Positions 10,641 to 20,169 of a DNA stretch of 64,000 bases are shown in pieces. Made by a program: the position numbers and the translations under genes. The DNA is from Rhyacophila brunnea (lineage: Eukaryota; Arthropoda; Insecta; Trichoptera; Rhyacophilidae), in assembly GCA_022495005.1 (NCBI GenBank), contig JAGYXB010000440.1:2170001-2234000 (forward strand), given 5' to 3'. The notes below the pieces were generated by a model. The model saw only the letters and a program-made list of their open reading frames with translations. It made no database searches and had not been told where the DNA came from. How positions within the stretch are numbered: position 1 is the stretch's first letter; each line of letters begins with the position of its first letter.

Positions 10641-11184
10641 ACATTCGTGCACACACCAAAGCGAATTATTCGCAGCGAATATTCGCCAATCAAGCTCGTA
10701 TTGGGTTACGGGAAAGAGCACGCGACGCTCAGATTTCGGAAGGGAATTAAGTTATTTTCTTACAAAGTTCAATATGGAGCGCTGCGATTGTTTGACGTTT
10801 CGGTATCGAGCATTCAAATAATATATCAATAATTTTATATTATCATTGATACAATAATTTGTCTCCGACACTGTCATCCATTCGCATTTACCCCGTCAAA
10901 ATAACCCGAAAAAAGCACCCGCATCGATATGGAAGGTCCGGTCAAAAGAGTCTCAAAAAATAGCCAAATATATGACAAATTGGATGGCTTTCATTGTATC
11001 TTTTGGTCCCCTGCGTGAATAAATGTTACGTTTGTTCATTAACAACAGGTAAGTAGGAAGCATTACAGCGGCATTGGCTTTTTTGAGACTCTTTTGACCG
11101 GACCTTCTGTACCGATGGCGGGTGCGTTTTTTTGGGATATTTTGACGGGGTACTTGGTGAATATTCGCGTTGGTTTGTGCGAGC
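10641..11184. mobile_element. Foldback element with ~70-bp inner arms
   Basis: Strong inner arms lie at 10890-10960 and 11079-11152: ACCCCGTCAAAATA, CACCCGC and GGTCCGGTCAAAAGAGTC recur as reverse complements. Outer sequences near 10645 (CGTGCACACACCAAAGCGAAT) and 11160-11184 (ATTCGCGTTGGTTTGTGCG) also pair, suggesting a full element. Flanks CCTAAGAC and CCTTAAAC agree at 6/8. The 99-aa minus ORF at 10953-11252 is an artefact of the arm. Confidence 0.6.
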
Positions 11185-11484
11185 CTTAAACCTTCGTATA
11201 AAAACGCTCTTAATAGGTAGGTAGGTATGCGAAAATAAGGAACATTTTTCAAAATAACGTTATAGATAACAATATTTTATATATAAAATTGAGCCGTGTT
11301 AACTAAACGACATTGTTATAATTTCAGATAATTCCGACTCAAATTTGATCAATAAAATAAGAAATACGAGTGAAAATGGCTTGGATGGCTTTTATTTACT
11401 CTTTGATTAGTGATTGTTCTTATAAGATTGTAATATATTTGCATAGTCAGCATTCGCGGCAAGATACTCGTCATCTGGACCAGC

Positions 11485-11792
11485 GCATCTATTCTATACA
11501 CAAGACTGCTTTCGGCCGTTACGGCAGCTATCTAAGGTAGGTTTGTATCGAAGTATTAGCACTCATTGTAACAATTACAATAACTTAGTTGTAATTGTTA
11601 CAATTAGTGATATGTTTTAACAGCACCTCTCTTGTCTATGCTAAATTTTAGAGCGAGATAGACAGTTTTTACTGTTTAGTTTAGACGGCTAACTTATTGT
11701 AATTGTTACAATAAGTGCTAATACTTCGATACAAACCTGCCTTAGATAGCTGCCGTAGCGGCCGAAAGCAGTCTTGTGTATATAATAGATGC
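11485..11792. mobile_element. Palindromic element, ~99-bp arms (unit 1)
   Basis: The arms 11485-11583 and 11694-11792 are near-perfect reverse complements, from GCATCTATTCTATACACAAG inward to TGTAACAATTACAATAA. The central ~110 bp includes AACAGCACCTCTCTTGTCTA and GAGCGAGATAGACAG. The same family, older, is at 42985-43483. No TSD could be defined. Confidence 0.8.
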
Positions 11793-11984
11793 GAAGCTCA
11801 AGTCGAGTGTCTCGCTAGTCAGCCAGTGTAAGAACATGGAAAATACAATATTTCGTCCTAACTACTTATCGTATCTATTATTAAAGTCATTTATTTTCAA
11901 ACAATAGGTACCTAATAAAATGTGGTTACCATTATCCAATCAGATAAAATTCCAAGATATTTAAAAGCAATCGACTTGAGCTTC

Positions 11985-12292
11985 GCATCTATTATATACA
12001 CGAGACTGCTTTCGGCCGCTACGGCAGCTATCTAAGGTAGGTTTGTATCGAAGTATTAGCACTCATTGTAACAATTACAATAACTTAGTTGTAATTGTTA
12101 CAATTAGTGATATGTTTTAACAGCACCTCTCTTGTCTATGCTAAATTTTAGAGCGAGATAGACAGTTTTTACTGTTTAGTTTAGACGGCTAACTTATTGT
12201 AATTGTTACAATAAGTGCTAATACTTCGATACAAACCTGCCTTAGATAGCTGCCGTAGCGGCCGAAAGCAGTCTTGTGTATATAATAGATGC
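11985..12292. mobile_element. Palindromic element, ~99-bp arms (unit 2)
   Basis: This is a second copy 500 bp downstream of the first. Here the inverted pairing extends further outward, because CTTGAGCTTC precedes the left arm and GAAGCTCAAG follows the right arm. It would form a hairpin of over 100 bp. Confidence 0.8.
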
Positions 12293-12473
12293 GAAGCTCA
12301 AGTCGAGGGTCTCGCTAGTCAGCCAGTGCAAGAACATGGAAAATACAATATTTCGTCCTAACTACTTATCGTATCTATTATTAAAGTCATTTATTTTCAA
12401 ACAATAGGTACCTAATAAAATGTGGTTACCATTATCCAATCAGATAAAATTCCAAGATATTTAAAAGCAATCG

Positions 12474-15004
12474 CTTTTTGCAAAGCAATTAATTGTTTAT
12501 AAGGTATTAAAAAATCAGATAAAGCTACGTATGACTTTGTACTAAGTACGTAATACTATTTAATAAGTTTATTTGCACAATTGAAATGTTATTTAAATGT
12601 CAGCCGATTCATTAAATAATATATTGTAGTTTTATTAATAAACTAAACATAAGTACCGACTGACTCGGTTAATAGTTTTGCGAAATACGGTAGCCATTGC
12701 TATTAGCCATATTAGAGTATTTGCTACCAGATATATTTTATTTATTTGTATAAAGAACTTTCAAATTCATTATAAGTAGGTACATAAGAGTGATTTACGA
12801 ATACCTACACACTGGTATCGGATTTCTTGTGGAATATAGACCCCTGGAACTGATACATTGGATCAATTCTTTTCAATCTTTTGCCAAAATTTGAATTACA
12901 CACTGAATAATTCGTACGTAAGTATTCTTTATTTCTGTTTTTATTTATAAATATGTTACGAGTATATTACATATAAAAAAATAGCCTGATGCAATTATTG
13001 TTGGTAATAAAGGTTTTTTAAGGGTTTTATAGATTAGTTATTCAAATCAGTACAACTAGTTGTTGGACCTATTGGATTTTCCGACCTGGTTAGATACCAC
13101 AAAGATCAAATTATTGCATTTTAAAAAATGCGTGGTTTGGGGATAATGAGGTGGAGGAGATAAAGTCGTGGTTGTTTGGATGTTGTGAGGGGAGAGTTTA
13201 TTTATCGTTACAATAATAAATAAATACAATAATAAAGCTTACAGCATGAGGTTTTAATCGGAATGACGGTTGACTATGTCAAGTGACCGGACGCACTTTG
13301 AGAGTGATGCATCGAGTGACGGACTCGTGACGATAGTAGTGCGTCGCTTGATGGACTCGAAGAGTGAGTGAGGATTTATGAATTGTCCTTCTTATTTATA
13401 TAAATGCAGTCCATATAATTATTACAAGAGACCTTGTCGCAATTAATAAATCACAACAGACTCTACTGATCTAGTTATGATTGAGGAAATGCTGACAATC
13501 GTTTTCACACCTTTTTTCGCACGTTTTCGCACGTTTTTGTTTTGACAACAAAACATACATATTAAAGTGTGTCACCCATATAATGCTGAGTGTTATGATT
13601 GCTACAGGGTTATACAGCAATTGAGTGTCATCTCGAGCGCTTTCCCTTCTTTTTTCATATTTTTTCGTTTCTTTTCATATTATGTTGCTTCCTGGGAATC
13701 GTGTAAAAATAAATTCACCTTGGGTAGTTGCTTTTCTCAGACCAGACCTAAACAACCGCAAATGCTTCAAATTACCTATTGTTTCTCGAGATACGCTCGA
13801 TTAAGACCGGGTATGGTACGTTGCGAGTTTCTTTCGTTAGTATTAATGCATTTAATAGTAGAGTAGTTGTAAGGTATATCCCATATCATTTGACAACTGA
13901 GTTATAAATATATAGTAAGTATCAATCAAAGCTCACGATCTGAAAACATTACAGAAAGAGAGGGTGTATTTCATAGAGGTATTAAATAAAAAGAGGAGCA
14001 AGGAATCGGCTTTCTCATACAACTGAATTAAGCAGGCCAACAATAATTAATAGCCGACAACTTACGAGAAATAGCGACGCGATAAAAAAAATGCAGGGCA
14101 TCACGGAGGATTTACTTTGGTCATTATAACGTACCCATAAAATTAATAATGTTAACGTTAAGTTTGCCGCATATTGATTACCAGCCTGCCTCACCATACT
14201 TTTTTTTATATAACCTGCCTGCTCCACCATACTTTCATATAACCTGCCGCCCCTGAGTGTATTCTCTCAATATCTGATCCGTTCCATGCACACAAGAGTG
14301 CGTAATTTTTATATATTAATTTTATTGATATTATTATATTAAGAATTAAAACACTTTTAATGTAAGTCTATCACAATATGGTTTCTAAGAGAAGCCCTTT
14401 GGAAAATTCACAATTGTAAAGCCAACAGTCGATTATGAGCAATTACTGTAGGAAACGGCATGGTCGTGACGAAATCTTATTTGAGACGGTGAAAGTACAA
14501 TTCGGTACCAAAAGATTAGTTTTCTTTTGAAATTTCAGCCCAAGAATAATAATAATTGTCCATTGTAGCTCTATTTTGACTTCGCGGTGCCGCGGTCGTT
14601 AAAACAATTTATTTAACTGTAAATACAAAATTCGTGTTATTTTTTTGTAGGGTTTCCTATCCCGAGATTGAATAATATTCTGAAAACCTGAGTGATTTGA
14701 CAGAATAATATGATAATAGATTTGTAAATTTTAAGACATATTAAAATCTATGGAAATTTCTATTAAAGCCCTTATAATTTAATATTTATGACAGAATTTT
14801 GTCAACTGTATCAAATTCTACGAGACAGTTTTTCTAATCGATAGCTAGTGTCGTTTTACTAGTAAATTTTCCAGACATAATTTAGAAAACATCAGAAATA
14901 TACATTAGATAATATTTTTCCAATTGCATAAAGATTGTTACATGCTTCTATCAAGTCTTGTCTATTGTTATTCATTGAATAAAAAATATCTTAATTAAAA
15001 ATAT
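12474..15004. other. Long stretch with no recognised gene
   Basis: AT-rich. ORFs of 99 aa (13567-13866, plus) and 71 aa (14015-14230, minus) lack recognisable motifs. A short direct repeat (CACCATACTTT ... TATATAACCTGCC) occurs twice at about 14194-14249, followed by GCCGCCCCTG, which looks like a solitary hAT-type terminus. Confidence 0.3.
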
Positions 15005-15425
15005 ATTTTTATTATTTTTTATTTTATTAAAACGTTTTTTTACAACGTTTTTATAACTTATTTGTCCGGTGGTTGTTTATCCGGTACAAATCTTGCAATC
15101 GATTTTTAACTAACTTCCGACTAGCTAGACATTTGAAACTTTTGTCAATTTTGTGAAACAAATGTTTAATTTTAAACTTTTAGAATAGGATATCAGAACA
15201 CGATGCCAATGCATTTTTTAATACTTTTAGCCATCTTTAAGTAGAATTGAATTAATTTTCAGTTAATTCTGTTTTGTATGAAAAGTTATTTCGGAAGAAA
15301 TCCGTAATCCAATCCACTATTATTGGTTGCTAGGGGGTCTGGGGTCCTAACAACTAAATTATTAATATATATATACGTGCGTTACTATGGAAATCAATAT
15401 GAAATGTCGAAATGACATTTCAGTA
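15005..15425 (+). repeat. Diverged repeat, inverted partner at 40425-40715
   Basis: TTGCAATCGATTTTTAACTA, GACTAGCTAGACATTTGAAA, GATGCCAATGCATT, TACTTTTAGCCATCTTTAAG and CGTGCGTTACTATGGAAATC all recur in reverse complement at 40425-40715. No TIR or TSD was identified, so the class is unknown. Confidence 0.75.
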
Positions 15426-16138
15426 TTATTAAGTATGCTAGTCAAGTCAAGTTTATATGATTCAACATAGAATTTAAAAACGTTGTATATAAAAAGTTAT
15501 TTTTATCTTGTAATTATTTTATCATGATAATGGGGAGTGTGATTTGAAGATTGAACGAGAATCCCGGGATTCCAGAATCGTTATTGAGAATTCAAATTCC
15601 AGGATTAAGAATACCGCCCGGGATTATAATTCCTAATATTTATGTCAGTACGTTGAAATCTGTGACACCGCAGCACGCTACTGCACGTATTTAAAAAAAT
15701 AACATGTGCCTACCAACAAAATAGAAACCAATATACCGCAGAGCCAGTGTGTTTTAAATCCAATTATATCAATAATGAGTTATGGAAATACAGATATTTT
15801 ATTTGAATTATCAATTCTTTGGGGGTCGATAATAGAAACCAGAAATTCTTTGAACCATAAATCCGAAGTACACCACCACTAAAAGCATGAAAAATCTTAT
15901 AGTTCTGGACGGATAACAAATTTGGAAGGAAAGATAAAAAAGGTTGCTTGATGCTGCGAAAAATTTTGGAGAGAAAATCACCTGAACAGAAAAAATTCCC
16001 GCGTATTGACTTCACGAAGATATCAATAAACCAATCTCAAATTCTTAAGAAATCTAATATTCTAAAATTCGAGAATTCTTATATTAAAATTTAAAATGTT
16101 ATTATTGTTTTTGTAATGTAGTGATTTTTAATTTTCTC
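15426..16138. other. No gene recognised; CCCGGGATT-rich patch
   Basis: A patch at about 15559-15640 repeats CCCGGGATT, GAATTC and related motifs, similar in flavour to the AAATCCCGAAT palindromic element at 19889 and possibly an eroded end of one. The rest is AT-rich and unassigned; an 83-aa ORF at 15764-16015 shows no motif. Confidence 0.3.
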
Positions 16139-16157
16139 CTATATAACAGTGGGTAGG

Positions 16158-16343
16158 CGGCTCTCGTGGTGCAGTGCGTAAGACGCTTGCCTTCCACCCG
16201 AAAGTTCTGGGTACGATTCCCGGTGTGGACACAACATTTATGTGTTTTTCTCAAAGCCTGGGTGTTTGTGATTGTTGAAAATTACTAACAGCCACCTTGT
16301 ACGAAAAAGCAGGGAGATGGTTAAAAAAAAAAATATATATATA
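16158..16343 (+). mobile_element. tRNA-derived SINE with ~17-bp TSD
   Basis: The head resembles a tRNA: an A-box-like GTGGTGCAGTGCGTAAG, a plausible anticodon arm, and a B-box-like GGTACGATTCC (canonical GGTTCGANNCC with one change). A tRNA-unrelated body follows, then an A/AT-rich tail (16324-16343). TATATAACAG-T/A-GGGTAGG flanks it at 16140-16157 and 16344-16361 with one mismatch, the long TSD expected of LINE-driven integration. Only one copy of this family is visible here. Confidence 0.85.
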
Positions 16344-16361
16344 TATATAACAGAGGGTAGG

Positions 16362-17411
16362 TGTCCTCGGCAGTCAATAATTGACAGGTTGTGTAAACGT
16401 ATTTTTCTTCCATTTCTTTTGCAAGAAAATCATGTCCTATTGCTACCTAAACGCAAAATCTTTATCTACGATGTGTGTAGGTACATAATAATATAACCAA
16501 GGATACCCCTTTGTTCACAAAATAGCGTTTCACATACGCTTAAAATGCAGCAGTAACATATTTTCAATACCCAACCCCTTTTTTCCCAAACAGCCTGGCA
16601 TTACTTATTCATTTCTTCTGCCGAGTGAATTGCGTAGGCGTCCATTTTGCGTATTCATCGCAACGTTGCCCATGGGAAATGCGCGCCAAACGGAAACTGG
16701 AATCTAGGAAAATGGCGGCAAAGCGATCGAACTGCACCACTGGGAATTCGATATTTGAAATTGCGGTCTGGTGTATTTTATTATCGAGCCAATAAATGCA
16801 TTTCGGCTCCATAAAATGTTTTATGTTAAACGCGTCATAACATTATATTGACTTCGGTATACCTATCAAAAGTAATGCTTAGCAAAGTATTTTTTAATAT
16901 TTTTTATGTACATAATATTTATATACGTAAATATGTAGGTACCTACCTACAATATTTAGTATGGGATGTTGAAGTCATTTTAAAATAATTCATTATGAGC
17001 ACTATGCATAGTAAAGTTGGCAGTCGAACAAATCGATACATAGCATGGCAACGTTGATTTTGGTGATCGGAAGAGATGCTTTTTATGATTTTCTGCAAAT
17101 GCATAAACAAAAATTCAATATTTATTAAATAGAAGTCACTATAAATAGGCATTAAGTAATTTAATTGTTGAACTATCAGTGGTTTATTCAAACAAATGCA
17201 CACATTGCGACTAGCGTGTCTCCAGCACATTTTTTTTATTCAGTTTTGAAATAGTAACACGGTCTTCGCTTTCATTATTTACAATTAATTAATATATTCA
17301 TTCCATAATTACCATTCCAGTGGTTTTTGTTGTATAATCTTTATTGTTTATGGTTTTGGTTAGATAATCGTAACGCAATACAAATTTGATGTAACTAATA
17401 ATTTAATGTCG
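16362..17411. other. No gene recognised
   Basis: Contains a GC-richer patch at about 16620-16800 with ATGGCGGC and GTTGCCCATGG but no convincing ORF. ORFs at 16609-16812 and 16943-17230 (minus) lack motifs. Confidence 0.3.
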
Positions 17412-17548
17412 GTATGGTCCAGTGGCGCACCCAGGGGGGGAGCCAAGGGGCCCTGGCACCTCCCAAACATGAAAATTATCAGAATGATTTTAAACATTGA
17501 AATTGAAAGCCAATAAACTATACCTTAGTGCAAGAACGTAGTGATCGC

Positions 17549-17688
17549 GCGGGAGCGGCGCGGCGGCGTCTTGCAAAACTCAAACGTATAACCGTGTGTA
17601 AAATGTTAGTAGACAGTGTCTTTTTTGGGTCATAATACACACGGTTATACGTTTGAGTTTCGCAAGACACCGCCGCGCCGCGCCCGCC
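17549..17688. repeat. GC-rich hairpin with ~50-bp arms
   Basis: The left arm 17549-17599 and right arm 17637-17688 pair through GCGGCGCGGCGGCGTCTTGC, AAACTCAAACGTATAACCG and TGTGT. The loop is about 37 bp. It lies inside M7 and may be a separate small foldback insertion or an M7 structural feature. Confidence 0.8.
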
Positions 17689-17903
17689 AATTGACTACAG
17701 CCGAGCACTTAGGCTTAGACAAATAACACGGCAAAAAAAATGGTTTGTAATTCTCCAGCACCCTTTTTAGAAAAAATTCTTAGATTTTAATTTCTAACAC
17801 AAAAATTTCGAAACACTAATGTCAGGTTTTTTTAGAAACCAAATCCCTAATGGAACTGTCAAAGAATTCTCGGTGTCCACCCGAATTCCGGAGTGGTGTA
17901 GGT

Positions 17904-18297
17904 CATGGCTGGGGAGGGCTGACAGGACTCTAGCCCGGGCTGTGGGGGACCCGGCGTATCGGGTTGACCAGATAAGTGAGATAAACACACATCATAAACT
18001 AGCTTTAATAGAAAAAAAACTAAGCGCTATTATGCTTCATGACCATGAACATTTTCAATTATATAATTGTGCAATATATTTTGTTAATTATTATGTGTCG
18101 ATACTCGACAGCTCCATTATTAAAGTAGATGTAATAAAAATCGCCAATAATTCACTGTACAAGTACCTTAATTTGAACTAAAACACAATTTTAAAAACGT
18201 TAATGTAGTGTTTCACACTTCCTTTAATCTTAGCGGTAGGTAGGGGGGCCGCCAAATATCCTAGCCTCAAGGCCCGTTTCAGGATGTGGGGACCATG
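17904..18297 (+). mobile_element. M2 MITE, copy 3, nested in M7
   Basis: This begins CATGGCTGGGGAGGG and ends GTGGGGACCATG, with internal GATAAACACACATCAT and GCCCGTTTCAGGATG as in other copies. The flanks GTGTAGGT (17896-17903) and GTGCAGGT (18298-18305) match at 7/8. It inserted into M7 after M7 arrived. Confidence 0.85.
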
Positions 18298-18442
18298 GTG
18301 CAGGTACACCGAGCGCAATAGACAAAAGACCGATAAACGAGAAATTAGGCTCTGAAGAAGAAAAGGAGCCTATGGGACTAATTTACATTCTCCTCCTAGG
18401 GCCCCCCCAATATTAAATCCTGGGTGCACCACTGGTATGGTC

Positions 18443-19331
18443 ACAATATTGAAGCTAAATTTCACATAAATAAAAATGACTTCAGGTTATACATATTTTT
18501 ATTTACTTAGATACTTTAAATAAATATAAGTATATTTTATTGCTATATAAGAGAACACCTTTTTACTAAACTAAATCTTAATTCTAAACAAAACCATAAA
18601 ATATTATGTAATAATTAGGTTGTAACCGTATATTTTATACCGTTTATTTAATTATTTGTTTATCTTTGACTGTCTTTTTTTTAATTCCTCAAATTGCAAG
18701 CATTGTATTTTACCGCCAGGTGCCTCTGGTAGACTGAGCAATCGTGCTAAAGAAGAATACCTACATTAGTATTCATAATAAACTATGTAGTTTACTTGTG
18801 TTAAATGAAAAATTGTCAAAAAAGTAGTTTGTAAATATTATTTGTAAGAAGAAACGGATTTATGAGCAGAGGGCAAAAGTTGTTTTTTTTTCGCCTGCGG
18901 TACTTTTTTTTGTAACAGATTCTAATTGTAAATATTCACCAATTCGTCACGTTCAAACTACAATGAGTGTAACCCGCAGTCGACTATTTGGGGCGCTCTT
19001 ATTTCGGTCTCTTCGCTTGAGAAAAGCGCTATAAAATGTTATTATTTCACAGAAACTAAAACAATAAAACGAATTCAGGACCATGTCGGCTTTTGATTTG
19101 AGCCCCCGTTGCTAAACAGAAATAATCCATGCCGAAATTGCGATAGTAAAATTTTCCAATAATATCCACCATATTTCACCAGATCACTGAACTCGGAATA
19201 ATAATAATATTGTTTGTATTAATATTTTACTACATAAAGGATTTATTGGATACCTACACTTTGTTACTTCAAGTTCTTTAAGTTCAACATGATTTCATTT
19301 AATTTATACAAATTCAAAACACGTGCCGCGA
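18443..19331. other. No gene recognised
   Basis: AT-rich and unassigned, with no ORF longer than about 60 codons. Confidence 0.35.
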
Positions 19332-19339
19332 GCAATTTC

Positions 19340-19771
19340 GGTTACATGTAAATTGTGCGTAAAACATTTCATCGTGGCACAGTCCGCTATGACCTTTCTA
19401 TCTGAAAGAGATGACCGTATACCTACTATACGGTCTCCAATTTTATTAGATTCAATATGAACATTAATTCAATGTTCATAGCTGATTTTGGCAAAATTCA
19501 TGAATTATTCAAGAATGAAAACCTAACCTAACCTAACAGATAATCCAGTATATCGGCTATTTTCAAAATTTGCTTGCTGTTGGCTTCCTGTGTAAAGTGT
19601 AAACCGACAAGAACCATGTTTTATTTCAGTAGAATTTTATGTCAGTAGATACTATACGACCTATATAGGTTGGACGGTCTTTAATATACAGCCATATATT
19701 TCCGATAAGTACAACATATCACAGTGAAGTGTGATACGGCGAACTGCATAATGTATAAATTTCCGGACACG
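19340..19771 (-). mobile_element. M5 element with CCTAA core, perfect 8-bp TSD
   Basis: This M5 copy is reversed relative to 4511. It runs from GGTTACATGTAAATTG to TTTCCGGACACG and is flanked by the exact TSD GCAATTTC (19332-19339 and 19772-19779). A (CCTAA)3 block lies at about 19522-19538. At 432 bp it gives the cleanest definition of the family's full length. Confidence 0.9.
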
Positions 19772-19888
19772 GCAATTTCAAGGGCAACCCAATAAAATCT
19801 TAATTGAATGCGCCGATCCACAGTCACAATGATAAATTAATATACTTCGGTAATTGTTTTCTTCGAGCGATAACAACCTTATCACAAC

Positions 19889-20161
19889 GGATTTGGGTCG
19901 AAATCCCGAATGCTGAAATCCTGAATGGCTGAAATACCGAATGGCCGGAATCCCGATTCAAGATAAGTGTTGAGATTGCGCAATTTGTTGCAGGAGAGCC
20001 AAAAACCCATTTGTTCTACAAAAAATGGTTTTGTCCCCTTGTAAAATTTGCGCAATTCGAGATAAGTGTTGAGATTGCGCAATTATTACTGTTTGTATTT
20101 TTTTATTTTTCGGGATTTCGGCCATTCGGGATTTCAGCATTCGGGATTTCGTCCGGCACCC
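19889..20161. mobile_element. Palindromic element with CCCGAAT motif, perfect 8-bp TSD
   Basis: The 273-bp element is flanked by the exact TSD ATCACAAC (19881-19888 and 20162-20169). The ends pair as inverted repeats through CGAAATCCCGAATGCTGAAA; the motif CGAAATCCCGAATGCT is tandemly echoed as GAAAT-CC-GAATGGC. A 25-bp direct repeat beginning AGATAAGTGTTGAGATTGCG occurs at 19961 and 20060. The TSD length again fits hAT. ORFs across it are by-products. Confidence 0.85.
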
Positions 20162-20169
20162 ATCACAAC

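Larger units (their letters stand above)
11474..12473. repeat. Near-identical 500-bp tandem duplication
   Basis: Units 11474-11973 and 11974-12473 match with an exact 500-bp offset (for example ACGGCAGCTATCTAAGG at 11521 and 12021, and TTAAAAGCAA at 11961 and 12461). Only a few substitutions separate them in the shared part; the first ~25 bases of unit 1 differ from unit 2. Each unit carries a complete ~308-bp palindromic element. This is a recent event or an assembly duplication. Confidence 0.88.
17420..18434 (+). mobile_element. M7 hAT-like element, perfect 8-bp TSD, with nested M2
   Basis: The element begins CAGTGGCGCACCCAGG and ends CCTGGGTGCACCACTG, a near-perfect TIR. The exact TSD GTATGGTC sits at 17412-17419 and 18435-18442. 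It contains a GC-rich hairpin (17549-17688) and a complete M2 copy (17904-18297). Without M2 it would be about 620 bp. The 120-aa ORF at 17819-18181 merely runs across the M7/M2 junction. Confidence 0.9.

Noticed and set aside
10953..11252. 99-aa minus ORF as a gene
   Set aside because: It reads through the arm of a foldback element.
13974..13990. CATAGAGGTATTAAAT shared between 13974 and 54684 as an element boundary
   Set aside because: Only ~16 bp match with unrelated flanks on both sides; no TIR or TSD supports it.
14194..14261. MITE ending at GCCGCCCCTG with TSD AGTGTATT / GGTGTATT
   Set aside because: The flanking 8-mers agree at 7/8, but the proposed left end shows no inverted repeat with the right end.
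17819..18181. 120-aa plus-strand ORF as a gene
   Set aside because: It crosses the junction between M7 and the nested M2 MITE and has no domain; it is a chance frame.
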